Shown: positions 35,984 to 44,788 of the stretch, piece by piece | How positions within the stretch are numbered: position 1 is the stretch's first letter | How the letters are laid out: every line of letters begins with the position of its first letter | NCBI GenBank assembly: GCA_041940305.1 | Contig: JBGTSJ010000001.1 | Location: forward strand, 1-64,000 | Origin: JBGTSJ01 sp041940305 | GTDB lineage: Bacteria; Planctomycetota; Planctomycetia; Planctomycetales; Planctomycetaceae | Length of the DNA: 64,000 nt | Direction of reading: 5' to 3' | The notes under the pieces: model-generated | Told to the model about the DNA's origin: nothing | The model's database searches: none | Seen by the model: only the letters and a program-made list of their open reading frames with translations | Made by a program: the position numbers and the translations under genes

Positions 35984-36010
35984 GGACGGCACAGGGGACT
36001 GTGCCTGCGA
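35984..36010. repeat. Dispersed palindrome family B, copy 1 (covarying stem)
   Basis: GGCACAG-GGGA-CTGTGCC (35988-36005), flanked by GGAC and TGCGAC. Two other copies (53811-53839 and 63509-63537) have GGCACAC-TCC-GTGTGCC in the opposite orientation. The last stem pair differs between copies but stays complementary. Apart from this and the leader element, nothing is recognised in 35809-36041. Confidence 0.65.
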
Positions 36011-36041
36011 CAATCAGAAGTTACTGGATCCGCGGCCCGGT

Positions 36042-36069
36042 TTGCGTTCACTTCGAGCAACCGCATAAT
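36042..36069 (+). promoter_or_regulatory. Promoter of the DUF1549/1553-DUF1501 operon
   Basis: TTGCGT (36042-36047) is followed after 16 bp by CATAAT (36064-36069). The same 16-bp/CATAAT layout precedes tRNA-Gly in this window. The predicted transcription start, about 36076, coincides with the first bases of the structured element that follows. Confidence 0.55.
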
Positions 36070-36076
36070 AACGAGA

Positions 36077-36193
36077 GGCTCCGTCAAAACCCCTGTAGCC
36101 GGCCTCTCCGAGGCCGGGCGAGCGAGTGAAACCTCGACGATCCGGCTGGTTCGGACGGGGTCACAGACCCCGTCGACAGGCTTTGACGGAGGC
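36077..36193 (+). promoter_or_regulatory. Structured leader that can hide the ribosome-binding site
   Basis: CTCCGTCAAA (36079-36088) pairs perfectly with TTTGACGGAG (36182-36191). After a small internal loop, CCTGT (36092-36096) pairs with ACAGG (36176-36180). Inside are two perfect 8-bp hairpins: CCGGCCTC-TCC-GAGGCCGG (36099-36117) and GACGGGGT-CACAG-ACCCCGTC (36154-36174). The Shine-Dalgarno GGAGG (36188-36192) of the next gene lies in the closing stem, so the folded form should block translation. No known riboswitch class is recognised. It could instead be a mobile palindromic repeat that happens to supply the site. Confidence 0.6.
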
Positions 36194-36199
36194 TTGAGT

Positions 36200-39100
36200 A
36201 TGATGCTGCCACAGGTGCTGGTGATGAAACCTGCCGTCTTCTGTCTGACGATCTTGATCTGCGGCGGTGCGTCCGTCCTGGCCGCGGACGAGAGCGACGT
36301 CGAGTTTTTCGAGACGCGCATCCGTCCGGTGCTCGTCCGGCACTGCTACGAATGCCATTCGTCCGCTGCTCCCGAACTGCAGGGGGGGCTGAGGCTGGAC
36401 GATCGCCACGGTGTGCAGACCGGGGGAGACTCCGGGCCCGTGGTCGTCGCCGGCAAGCCCGAGGAAAGCGAACTGCTGAGGGCCCTGCGATACGAGTCGT
36501 TTGAGATGCCTCCCGCCGGAAGGCTGCCGGACGACGTCATCGACGACTTTGCCCGCTGGATTCAAAACGGGGCCGTCGATCCGCGCGACCAGCCTCCGAC
36601 GCCGGCCGAAGCGGCGGACGCGGCGTGGCAGGCGACGCTGCACGAACGCAGCAACTGGTGGAGCCTGCAGCCTCCCGTCCCTGTCGATCCACCACTGGTG
36701 CAGGACCCCGAGTGGCAGGCGGAGCCCGTCGATCGGTTCGTCCGGGCCGCGCTCGATGCAGCCGAACTCACTTCCGCGCCGCCGGCGGATGCTCAGTCCC
36801 TTCTGCGGCGGTTGTCCTTCGTCCTGCTGGGACTGCCGCCGACGCCTCAGCAGGTGGAGTCCTTCCCGCTCGCGTACGCCCAGGATGCCGATGCTGCGGT
36901 TGCCGCTCTCGTCGATGAGCTGCTCGCGTCTCCTCATTTTGGAGAGCGATTCGCACGGCATTGGATGGACGTCGTGCGCTATACCGACACGTACGGCTAC
37001 GAGTGGGACAATCCCGCGAAGGGTTCGTGGGAGTATCGGGACTACCTGATCCGGGCGTTCAACGACGACGTCGGCTATGACCAAATGATCCGCGAGCAGA
37101 TCGCGGGCGACCTGCTCGTTCCGGGGCGTATCAACGCGGCGGAAGGTGTTAACGAAAGCCTGATCGGCCCGATGTTCTACCACCTGGGTGAGCATCGCCA
37201 CGGGTCGAGCCTCGATTTTAACGGCATTCATCAGGAGATGGTGAACAACAAGATCGACGCGTTCTCCAAGGCGTTTCTGGCCATGACGGTCGCGTGCGCA
37301 CGATGCCACGACCATAAGCTGGATGCCATTTCTCAAGCCGATTACTACGCGCTGGCGGGCGTCTTCATGTCGCCCCGCTGGAGCACCCGCGTCGTGGATG
37401 CGCCCGGCACGTACGATCCCGAGATTCGCGAGCTCAAATCGCTGCGCAGCGAGGTCCACGACGCGATGGCCCGTTTATGGCTGTCCGACGCCGGACGGGC
37501 CTCGATTTCGGCGGAGCGGCTCAGGGAATGGGTCGGCGCGAACCGCATGGCCGTCGACATGGCGCCGGAGAACGACCCGGCCCATCCATTGCGACAGATC
37601 GCCGACGCAACGGACGAGTCGATCGGCGAAGTCTGGTCGTCGCTGGCCAGCGAATGGGAGAAGCTGCGGACGGCGAGGCTGGAGTCCAACTCGCGGCAAT
37701 TCACCGTGCTCGCGGACTTCTCCGAACCCACGCTGCCGGCGGGCTGGATCATTGAGGGGGACGGACTTCACAACGGTTACGTTGCGGACGGCGGCCCGCT
37801 GGTCAGCCTGGAGGGGGATTCGCTGATCGCAACGCTCCTGCCGCGCGGATATCACACGCATGCGCTCTCGTCGAAGCTGCCGGGAGTTGTACGGCTGCCG
37901 GCCCAGACGGACCTTCCGGGCCAGACGGTCAGCATGCAGCTCTGCGGCGGGGAGTGGGCCGGCTATCTGGTGGTCCCGCAGAACGCATTTCAGAGTGAGC
38001 AGGTCACGTTCTTTGATCCCGCGGCCGCAGCCCAGTGGACGAGCATTGCCGACAGCGGTCTATCGAACGGTGTGACGCGGGTGCACGTTGAGGTCGCAGC
38101 GTCCTCGCTGAACCCCAATTTTCCCCCGAGAACCGGATTGGCCCGGGCTGGGGCGACCGTGCTTCCCAATGACGACCTGGGATACGAAAAACGCAGCTGG
38201 TTCAGCCTGACAGGGATCGTGACTCACGACGCCGGTGGTTCTCCAGAGGACACCCTCGACGTGTTCGCGCCGCTTTACGACGGAGAGCCGCCGGCAAACA
38301 CCAAGGAGGCATGGCAGCGGGTCGAGTCGTGGTGTCGCGGGTCTGTGGAGCGTTGGGCAGGCGGCGCCGCGACATCGGGAGACGTGACGCTGCTGAACTG
38401 GCTGCTGCAGGCGGGACTGTTGCCCAACAGTGCGGCGTCCGCCCCCGAAGCGGCCGCGCTGGTGCACGCATATCGAGAGGTCGAGGCGCGGATCGATTAT
38501 CCCCGCACGGCGAACAGCATGGATGAACGCCATGTCACGCCGGTGGATTATCGAGTCAACATCCGCGGCAACGTCGATGAAGAAGGGGCATCGGTCCAGC
38601 GAGACTTCCTTGAAGTATTCGCCGGACAGAACGACATCGGGCAGACCGCGGGGAGCGGACGCCTGGAACTGGCCGCGTACCTGAGCAGCCGCGAAAACCC
38701 GCAGACCGCGCGCGTGTATGTCAATCGCGTGTGGCAGTGGGTATTTGGCACGGGCATCGTGTCCACTTCGAGCGATTTCGGCAGGTTAGGAGACCGGCCG
38801 TCGCATCCGGAGCTGCTCGACTGGCTTGCCGTGGACTTCATGGAGAACGGCTGGTCGACCAAAACCCTGTTGCGGAAGCTGGTGCTCAGCCGCACGTTCC
38901 GCCAGTCCGGCGATGTGACGCCTGTGGGCAGGGAAACCGATCCCGACAACCGGCTGCTGCATCACTATTCGACCCGCCGTCTGGAGGCGGAAGCCATCCG
39001 CGACAGCGTGCTGGCTGTCTCCGGCCGTCTCGACCCGAGATTGTACGGCCGGCCGATCAAGCCGTATCGCAGCGCGGAAGACTCGATGAAGCGGTTGTTC

Positions 39101-39517
39101 TCCGGACCGCTGGACGGGGACGGTCGCCGTTCGCTGTACCTGGAAATGTCGATTATGGAGCCGCCGAAGTTTCTGGTCGGCTTCAATCTCCCCGACCTGA
39201 AGCTCCCTACGGGCCGCCGCGACGTGACCAACGTTCCGGCGCAAGCCTTGATCCTGCTCAACGACCCGTTCGTGGTGCAGGCCTGCCAACTGTGGGCGGA
39301 TGAATTGATTGATGACGGGAGTTCCAGTCCTGAAGAGCGCATCCACTCGATGTTCGTGCGCGGACTCGGGCGCCCCCCCGACCAACAGGAACTGGCGCGC
39401 TGGACCGGTGTCCTGCTCGCGGACTCCGGCTCCAACGACGTCATGGCCGACCGCACCGCGTGGACCGGTCTGGCCCAGGCCATATTCAACACCAAGGAGT
39501 TCATCTATTATCGATGA
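36200..39517 (+). CDS. Planctomycete cytochrome C (PSCyt1)-DUF1549-DUF1553 protein
   Basis: The 1105-residue exported protein has a signal peptide (VFCLTILICGGASVLAA). A PSCyt1 haem domain follows with CYECHSS near residue 49 and YESFEMPPAG, the methionine of which may be the distal ligand. DUF1549 comes next (LLRRLSFVLLGLPPTPQQVE, CARCHDHKLDAI near residue 366), then a beta-rich insert of about 300 residues, then DUF1553 (RVYVNRVWQWVFGTGIVSTS, LILLNDPFVVQACQLW). It is probably periplasmic and may act on complex carbohydrates with its DUF1501 partner (inference from family context). ATG 36200 follows GGAGG by seven bases. Confidence 0.95.
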   Translation: MMLPQVLVMKPAVFCLTILICGGASVLAADESDVEFFETRIRPVLVRHCYECHSSAAPELQGGLRLDDRHGVQTGGDSGPVVVAGKPEESELLRALRYESFEMPPAGRLPDDVIDDFARWIQNGAVDPRDQPPTPAEAADAAWQATLHERSNWWSLQPPVPVDPPLVQDPEWQAEPVDRFVRAALDAAELTSAPPADAQSLLRRLSFVLLGLPPTPQQVESFPLAYAQDADAAVAALVDELLASPHFGERFARHWMDVVRYTDTYGYEWDNPAKGSWEYRDYLIRAFNDDVGYDQMIREQIAGDLLVPGRINAAEGVNESLIGPMFYHLGEHRHGSSLDFNGIHQEMVNNKIDAFSKAFLAMTVACARCHDHKLDAISQADYYALAGVFMSPRWSTRVVDAPGTYDPEIRELKSLRSEVHDAMARLWLSDAGRASISAERLREWVGANRMAVDMAPENDPAHPLRQIADATDESIGEVWSSLASEWEKLRTARLESNSRQFTVLADFSEPTLPAGWIIEGDGLHNGYVADGGPLVSLEGDSLIATLLPRGYHTHALSSKLPGVVRLPAQTDLPGQTVSMQLCGGEWAGYLVVPQNAFQSEQVTFFDPAAAAQWTSIADSGLSNGVTRVHVEVAASSLNPNFPPRTGLARAGATVLPNDDLGYEKRSWFSLTGIVTHDAGGSPEDTLDVFAPLYDGEPPANTKEAWQRVESWCRGSVERWAGGAATSGDVTLLNWLLQAGLLPNSAASAPEAAALVHAYREVEARIDYPRTANSMDERHVTPVDYRVNIRGNVDEEGASVQRDFLEVFAGQNDIGQTAGSGRLELAAYLSSRENPQTARVYVNRVWQWVFGTGIVSTSSDFGRLGDRPSHPELLDWLAVDFMENGWSTKTLLRKLVLSRTFRQSGDVTPVGRETDPDNRLLHHYSTRRLEAEAIRDSVLAVSGRLDPRLYGRPIKPYRSAEDSMKRLFSGPLDGDGRRSLYLEMSIMEPPKFLVGFNLPDLKLPTGRRDVTNVPAQALILLNDPFVVQACQLWADELIDDGSSSPEERIHSMFVRGLGRPPDQQELARWTGVLLADSGSNDVMADRTAWTGLAQAIFNTKEFIYYR

Positions 39518-39544
39518 ACTCGAATCGGGATCGGTTCTGATGTT

Positions 39545-40993
39545 ATGACGCAGTCATCCGCAAGCTGCCGCTGTCCTGGATCCGTGGGTGCGGACCTGTC
39601 CCGGCGTGGATTCCTGCAGAGGACATCCACCGGCTTCGGATGGATGGCGCTCTGCGGCCTCCTCGGTGAGCAACGTCGCGCCGACGGCGCGCGCGTCTCC
39701 GTCCCGCCGCTCGCACCGCGGGCACGAAACGTCATCTTCTGCTTCATGGACGGCGGCCCGAGCCATGTCGATACATTCGACCCCAAGCCGTCTCTCAAAG
39801 AACACGAAGGAACGGCCATTGGCGAGGCGGCGGTCTCCAAGCGGTCGCAGTCCGCACCCGGGCGAGTCTGGCTGGGTTGTCCGTGGGCGTTCCGGCAGCG
39901 CGGCGAAAGCGGGCTATGGGTAAGCGACCTGTTTCCGCATCTGGCGTCGGTGGCGGACAGGCTCTGCGTTGTCCGCTCGATGATTGGCGAACTCCCGCTG
40001 CACGGCCAGCAGGCATTGCTGTTGCACACGGGACGCATCACCGGACAGGCGCCGAGCCTGGGGGCGTGGGTGTCCTTCGGACTCGGCACCGAGAACCGGA
40101 ACCTGCCCGGCTACGTCGTACTGAACAACGACTGGGTCCCCAACGGAGGCCTGGAGAACTTTGGCAGTTCGTTCCTCCCGGCTTCGCATCAGGCCACGAT
40201 GCTGCGCGCGGAAGGGGTGCCCGTGGACAACATGCTGCCGTCCGCCTCGTCCGACCGGCAGAGGCGCATGCTCGATCTGCTGGCCGAGCAGGATCAGGAA
40301 TTTGCACGCCGCGCATCCGACGCGAACGTGATCGAGGGGGCCATCGCCAACTACGAGACGGCCTTTCGCATGCAGAGCACCGTGCCGGCGGTCGCCGACA
40401 TCAATGCGGAGCCGGAGCATATCCAGAAGATGTATGGCGTGGATTCGGCCGACGAGCATCAGCGCCTATACGCCACCCAGGCGTTGCGTGCCCGGCGGCT
40501 GGTTGAAGCGGGGGTCCGCTTCGTCGAGATCACCTGTCCCAGCTTCGACGGCAATAATTCACCGTGGGACCAGCACGGCCTGTTGAAGCAGAATCATGAG
40601 AAGAACGCGCGGGTCACCGAGCAGTCGGTTGCTGCGCTCATTGTCGACCTGGAACAGCGCGGATTACTGGATGAAACGATCGTCGTGTGGGCCGGTGAAA
40701 TGGGGCGTACTCCGCATACTCCCGCCGTGTCTCCCGATTGCGGTCGGGACCACCACGTCAACGGCTACTCCATCTTCATGGCGGGGGGCGGCTTCCGCGG
40801 CGGCATGACCTATGGAGAGACCGACGAATTCGGGAATGCCGTCGTCGCCGACCCTGTCGACATCCACGACATTCATGCCACCATCCTGCGGCAACTGGGA
40901 GTGGATCACGAGGCTCTCACCTTCCGGCACGGCGGTCGCGATCAGCGCCTGACGGACGTCCACGGCCGCGTGCTGGCGGAATTGTGCAGTTGA
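39545..40993 (+). CDS. DUF1501 protein, partner of the PSCyt1-DUF1549-DUF1553 gene
   Basis: The 482-residue product has a Tat-type signal (DLSRRGFLQRTSTGFGW). The DUF1501 blocks are VIFCFMDGGPSHVDTFDPKP, YATQALRARRLVEAGVRFVE, SPWDQHGLLKQNHEKN, IVVWAGEMGRTPHTPA and MAGGGFRGGMTYGETD. It starts 27 bp after the upstream gene and should be co-transcribed under the same leader. Unlike the copy at 28300, no palindrome separates the pair. Confidence 0.95.
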   Translation: MTQSSASCRCPGSVGADLSRRGFLQRTSTGFGWMALCGLLGEQRRADGARVSVPPLAPRARNVIFCFMDGGPSHVDTFDPKPSLKEHEGTAIGEAAVSKRSQSAPGRVWLGCPWAFRQRGESGLWVSDLFPHLASVADRLCVVRSMIGELPLHGQQALLLHTGRITGQAPSLGAWVSFGLGTENRNLPGYVVLNNDWVPNGGLENFGSSFLPASHQATMLRAEGVPVDNMLPSASSDRQRRMLDLLAEQDQEFARRASDANVIEGAIANYETAFRMQSTVPAVADINAEPEHIQKMYGVDSADEHQRLYATQALRARRLVEAGVRFVEITCPSFDGNNSPWDQHGLLKQNHEKNARVTEQSVAALIVDLEQRGLLDETIVVWAGEMGRTPHTPAVSPDCGRDHHVNGYSIFMAGGGFRGGMTYGETDEFGNAVVADPVDIHDIHATILRQLGVDHEALTFRHGGRDQRLTDVHGRVLAELCS

Positions 40994-41079
40994 ACGTGCA
41001 GTCAGATGGGGCGACCCGGCACGCAGCCGCCTCGATCCCGCAGGCAGCCGAGAATCAACTCGCATTCAGCGCTGCATCA

Positions 41080-41112
41080 AGAAACCCGGCTTCCCCCATG
41101 GGGCCGGGTCTC
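41080..41112. repeat. Dispersed palindrome family A, copy 5
   Basis: AGAAACCCGGCTTCC and GGGGCCGGGTCTC around a CCCATG-containing centre, in the convergent space between the DUF1501 gene and tig. The centre differs from the other copies. Confidence 0.65.
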
Positions 41113-41120
41113 ATCGGCCG

Positions 41121-42629
41121 CTATTCCTCGCCAGCGTCCTCTTCATCCTCGACTTCGGTGTCGGCGATCGTGCTGCAGATGGCGCGATCGACCGCTTCGA
41201 CGTCCGGCAGGGACTGCGGCGGCAGCTTCTTGTCCTTGAACTCGGCGTGTTCAAGGATCACATCCACCGCCTTCCGCTCGCGAATCTGTGCCTCCAGATT
41301 CTCGATGACGCCTGACTTCTGCAGCCGGGCCCGAACGCGGCGCGGGTTCTCGCCGTTCTGCAGGGCCATCAGCGTGATCTCCATCTCCACGTCCTGCGGA
41401 GTCACTTCGAGTTCCTCCTCCTCCGCGATGCGGTCGAGGACGAAGTGCTCCTTCAGGTTCTTGCGGGTCATCGTGATCGACTGCTGCCGCAGTTCGTTCT
41501 CGCGCGCCCGGATCTCGCGCGGCGAAAAGCCCGCTTGCTGCATTTCGAGAATCTCGCGGCGGAGTGCGTTGTCCACCTGCTTGCGCACCAGGTCCTCGGG
41601 CAGGTCCCAGTCGGCCGACTCGGTGATCTTCTCCAGCACCTGCTGCCGCGTCGCCTGCCGCTGCTGATACGTCACCTGCCGTTCCAGGCTTTCGCGGACG
41701 CGCTTCCGCAGGTCCTCTTCGCTCTCAACGCCGATCCGAGTGCAGAACTCCTCATTCAGTTCCGGCACGTTGACGCGCTTGACGTCGAGCACGGTAAACG
41801 CGGCATGCACGGTCTCACCCCGCATGGCCACGTTGTCTGCCTCCAGCGAGACGGTGAGGTCGGCCTCGCGCACGTCGTCCGGCTTGGCCCCCTTCATCAG
41901 CTTGTCAAAGTCCTTCAGCTCGCCGTCCTGAAAACGCAGGACCGGGCGGACGCGCAGCGACAGCTCTTCGAGTTCCCGGAGCGGCTGGCCGTTGTGCGTG
42001 AAGGCGAGGTCGACGGTGACGAAATCGCCGGCGGAAGCAGGCTCCTCGATCGGCTCCAGCTGCCCGTAGCGTTCCCGCATCTCCTGGATGTAATTCTCGA
42101 CGTCCTCATCGCTGACATCGCGGACCGGCCGCTCGATCTTCAGCCCCTTGTACTTCGGAAGATCGAATTCCGGCCGCACCTCGACGTCGAACTCGTACTC
42201 AAAATCCCCCTCCTCAGGGATCTCGAACGCTTCCGGATCGAGATTCGGAACGTTGATCGGCTCCAGTTCCTCGTCCTCCGAGAGCTGCTCCAGGCTCTGC
42301 ATCAGGACCTTCTGCTTCACCTGGTCCGACAGCTCCTGCTTGAACCGCTTGCGGATGAGCTGTTCGGGCACGTGCCCGACGCGGAAGCCCGGCACGGCGG
42401 CGGAGTCCATCAGTTCGGAGACGGAGCCGCTGGCCACCTGCTCAATCGCATCGCGCGGAACCACCACGCGGATGTGACGCTTGCAGGGACCGGCCTTCTC
42501 GATCGTGACCTTGAGGTCCATCCGCTGCGGCGCGGCCTCGTCGCTCTCCGCGTCGTCAGCCGCCGCTGCCTCAGCCTCCTGAGCGAGGTCCTCATCGTCC
42601 ACAGTGGGAGCTTTGGTTGTCTTCGCCAC
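41121..42629 (-). CDS. tig: Trigger factor
   Basis: Trigger factor is the ribosome-bound chaperone and peptidyl-prolyl isomerase for nascent chains. The 502-residue product has an acidic N-terminal extension (~35 residues) and a ribosome-binding domain in which the usual GFRxGxxP signature reads PGFRVGHVPEQLI. An FKBP-like domain follows (GDFVTVDLAFTHNGQPL ... RGETVHAAFTVLDVKR), then a long helical C-terminal domain. The start codon is GTG at 42629. No clpP/clpX genes follow, unlike in many bacteria. Confidence 0.95.
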   Translation of the reverse strand: MAKTTKAPTVDDEDLAQEAEAAAADDAESDEAAPQRMDLKVTIEKAGPCKRHIRVVVPRDAIEQVASGSVSELMDSAAVPGFRVGHVPEQLIRKRFKQELSDQVKQKVLMQSLEQLSEDEELEPINVPNLDPEAFEIPEEGDFEYEFDVEVRPEFDLPKYKGLKIERPVRDVSDEDVENYIQEMRERYGQLEPIEEPASAGDFVTVDLAFTHNGQPLRELEELSLRVRPVLRFQDGELKDFDKLMKGAKPDDVREADLTVSLEADNVAMRGETVHAAFTVLDVKRVNVPELNEEFCTRIGVESEEDLRKRVRESLERQVTYQQRQATRQQVLEKITESADWDLPEDLVRKQVDNALRREILEMQQAGFSPREIRARENELRQQSITMTRKNLKEHFVLDRIAEEEELEVTPQDVEMEITLMALQNGENPRRVRARLQKSGVIENLEAQIRERKAVDVILEHAEFKDKKLPPQSLPDVEAVDRAICSTIADTEVEDEEDAGEE

Positions 42630-42675
42630 GTCGCGTCGATTCCTGTCTGGGCATCAGTGTGCAGTCCGGGGGATG

Positions 42676-42711
42676 GAGAAACCCGGCTTCCAACATGAGA
42701 AACCGGGTTTC
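42676..42711. repeat. Dispersed palindrome family A, copy 6
   Basis: GAGAAACCCGGCTTC and GAGAAACCGGGTTTC with a CAACAT centre lie between tRNA-Gly and tig, both on the minus strand. It may separate the tRNA transcript from the tig message. Confidence 0.75.
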
Positions 42712-42737
42712 AGGGTGTCCGCCGAGTCTGCTTGAGA

Positions 42738-42810
42738 AGCGGGTGAAGGGACTCGAACCCTCGACATCCACGATGGCAACGTGGTGCTCTGCCAACTGAG
42801 CTACACCCGC
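42738..42810 (-). tRNA. tRNA-Gly (anticodon GCC)
   Basis: The minus strand reads GCGGGTGTAGCTCAGTTGGC at the 5' end. The anticodon arm is CCACG-TTGCCAT-CGTGG, giving anticodon GCC. The T arm is GAGGGTTCGAGTCCCTT and the acceptor stem pairs GCGGGTG with CACCCGC. The discriminator base is T and CCA is not encoded. Confidence 0.95.
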
Positions 42811-42831
42811 GGAAAGTCAGCCGCGGAGGGC

Positions 42832-42859
42832 ATTATGGCGCATGGCGAACAGCCGTCAA
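42832..42859 (-). promoter_or_regulatory. Promoter of tRNA-Gly
   Basis: On the minus strand TTGACG (42859-42854) and CATAAT (42837-42832) are separated by 16 bp. The -10 lies 21 bp before the tRNA 5' end. Confidence 0.6.
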
Positions 42860-43012
42860 GTGACGGGCGCACACACGGTTCCGACCCCGGGGAACGGCAA
42901 TTTGGACCCAATTGCGCCCCCATGCATGCGCCTCGCCACAATTGCAATCAGCCGCCGCCGCAGTGCGTGCGCCCTGCGGCGGCGAGACGCGGTGTCCGCT
43001 GCCGGGCTGTTC

Positions 43013-43040
43013 AAACAAAAAAGCCCCGGCGATGCCGGGG
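43013..43040 (-). terminator. Rho-independent terminator after csrA
   Basis: On the minus strand the stem CCCCGGC/GCCGGGG with loop ATC (43040-43024) is followed by TTTTTTGTTT (43022-43013). It lies 26 bp after the csrA stop codon. Confidence 0.8.
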
Positions 43041-43066
43041 CGATCTGCACGCGGAGGAGCAAACCG

Positions 43067-43267
43067 TCAGGACTGCTTGTCCGCGTCCCCTTCGTTGCGG
43101 GATTTTTCGCGCTGAATCGCCTCGTAAATCTCCTGGCGATGCACGGGCACCTGAGTCGGCGCCTGGATCCCGAGCCGCACCTTGTCGCCGCGGATATCCA
43201 CCACCGTGACGACAATGTCGTCCCCGATGATGATGCTTTCGTCGCGATGTCGTGAGAGAACCAGCAT
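43067..43267 (-). CDS. csrA: Carbon storage regulator CsrA
   Basis: CsrA binds GGA-containing hairpins near ribosome-binding sites and controls translation and mRNA stability. The 66-residue product begins MLVLSRHRDESIIIGDDIVV and continues VRLGIQAPTQVPVHRQEIYE, the complete beta-strand core with the RNA-contacting N-terminus and the conserved VHRxEIY. Length is normal. The gene is followed by a terminator and stands alone, without the flagellar genes (fliW) often found beside it. Confidence 0.95.
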   Translation of the reverse strand: MLVLSRHRDESIIIGDDIVVTVVDIRGDKVRLGIQAPTQVPVHRQEIYEAIQREKSRNEGDADKQS

Positions 43268-43660
43268 CGTCCTGACTCCTCTGCCGTAGCGACGGCGCCG
43301 GTGCGCAGGCCGTCTTGGCCTGACAACCGGGGGCGCGTCGTGGGCCTCGTTCCGTGATGGGAGGGGGAAGCGGCTGTCGCCGCGCGCGGGATCGGAGGAT
43401 TCCGGGAGGGTCCCACACCGCGTCGCGTGTCGCGCTGCCACAGGTGTGAGTATGATCGTCCTCGATCTGATCGATCCCACTTTCAGAATTGCGGTTACGC
43501 CGTCAAATGGCGGGGCGAACCGGCCAGTTTGAGGGTCGTACCGGGCGTGACGGCTGTGCTGGACGCTCGAGATCGATTGGCGAACCGGGCGGACAGGCCG
43601 GGCGAAACCGCGACGCCCATTGCTGCCGGAGGAATCCCGGGCCGGCGGCGTCGCAGGGTC

Positions 43661-43666
43661 TATAAT
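43661..43666 (+). promoter_or_regulatory. Possible -10 element of hemH
   Basis: A perfect TATAAT lies 79 bp before the hemH start at 43746. No convincing -35 hexamer is visible at 16-18 bp, so the promoter call is tentative. Confidence 0.35.
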
Positions 43667-43745
43667 CGCTGCAACCCGTCTGGGCGCCCCAACGGGAGCC
43701 ATTCTGCCATTCAGGATTCAAGTTTCCGGAGAGATGCAATTGGTC

Positions 43746-44762
43746 ATGTCTGAGCCCTTTGAAGCCCTGCTGTTCGTGTCCTTCGGCGGACCCGAGGGGC
43801 CGGACGACGTGATGCCGTTCCTCGAGAATGTCCTGCGCGGGCGAAATGTGCCGCTGGAGCGGATGCAGGAAGTCGCCGGGCACTACCACCACTTCGGCGG
43901 CGTCAGTCCGATCAATGGGCAAGTGCGCGACCTCATTGCGGCCGTTCAACCGGAACTCGCGGCCTCCGACATCGATCTGCCCGTCTACTGGGGCAATCGC
44001 AACTGGCATCCGTTCCTGGAGGATGCACTGCGGGAGATGGAACGGAACGGCGTACAAAGGGCGCTGGCCTTCTTCCTGTCCGCCTACAGCTCGTATTCCG
44101 GCTGCCGCCAGTATCGGGAGAACATCGCGAGCGCCCGGGCCGCGGTGGGTGAACGCGCCCCGCGGATCGAGAAACTTCGCGCCTTCTACAACCACCCTGA
44201 TTTCATTGCGGCCAATGCGGACTGCCTGACGCGGGCGCTGACAGAGATCCCCGCGCCGCAGCGAATTGCGTCGCACGTGGCGTTCACGGCGCACAGCATT
44301 CCACAGTCGATGGCCGGCGGTTGCGACTACGAGCAGCAATTGACGGAGACCTGCCGGCTCGTCGCCGATGCGTCGGGTGTCACGCAAGACCGCTGGAGAC
44401 TGGTTTACCAGAGCCGCAGCGGACGCCCCCAGGATCCCTGGCTCGGTCCCGACATCGTGGATCACTTGCGGCAACTGCACTCAGACGGGGTCCGCGACGC
44501 CGTCATAGCCCCGGTCGGTTTCCTGTCCGATCACATGGAAGTGCTCTACGACCTCGATCTGGAAGCGGCCGACGCCGCGCGGGAGATCGGCCTCAACATG
44601 GTCCGCGCGGCCACGGTCGGCACGCATCCGCGATTCGTGATCATGATCCGCAAACTCGTGCAAGAGCGGATCAGTCAGGCGCCGCGCGAGGCCGTCGGCC
44701 GCTACGGACCCAACTGGGATGTGTGCCCGGCGGATTGTTGTCCGCCGCCGCCGCGGCGCTGA
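43746..44762 (+). CDS. hemH: Ferrochelatase
   Basis: HemH inserts Fe2+ into proto- or coproporphyrin, the iron step of haem synthesis. The 338-residue protein has ALLFVSFGGPEGPDDVMPFL, the catalytic-histidine block VAFTAHSIPQSMAGGCDYEQQ, YQSRSGRPQDPWLGPDI, and the glutamate block GFLSDHMEVLYDLDLEA. The tail ends in a cysteine cluster (WDVCPADCCPPPP). An upstream ATG at 43734 is in frame; GGAGAG at 43728 is too close to that start and somewhat far from 43746, so the start is uncertain. Confidence 0.93.
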   Translation: MSEPFEALLFVSFGGPEGPDDVMPFLENVLRGRNVPLERMQEVAGHYHHFGGVSPINGQVRDLIAAVQPELAASDIDLPVYWGNRNWHPFLEDALREMERNGVQRALAFFLSAYSSYSGCRQYRENIASARAAVGERAPRIEKLRAFYNHPDFIAANADCLTRALTEIPAPQRIASHVAFTAHSIPQSMAGGCDYEQQLTETCRLVADASGVTQDRWRLVYQSRSGRPQDPWLGPDIVDHLRQLHSDGVRDAVIAPVGFLSDHMEVLYDLDLEAADAAREIGLNMVRAATVGTHPRFVIMIRKLVQERISQAPREAVGRYGPNWDVCPADCCPPPPRR

Positions 44763-44788
44763 CGATCGGAGTCATCGCTCGATCCGCG

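Noticed and set aside
35720..36199. An N-terminal extension of the PSCyt1-DUF1549-DUF1553 protein by 160 codons
   Set aside because: The frame is open, but it reads through the promoter and hairpin element, lacks a domain, and would bury the signal peptide. GGAGG supports the start at 36200.
36161..37459. A 432-codon minus-strand frame within the cytochrome/DUF1549 gene
   Set aside because: It is antisense to conserved haem and DUF1549 motifs and has no recognisable domain.
41445..42698. A 417-codon plus-strand frame opposite trigger factor
   Set aside because: The minus strand encodes a complete trigger factor; the opposite frame is Leu/His/Arg-rich shadow sequence and runs into palindrome copy 6.
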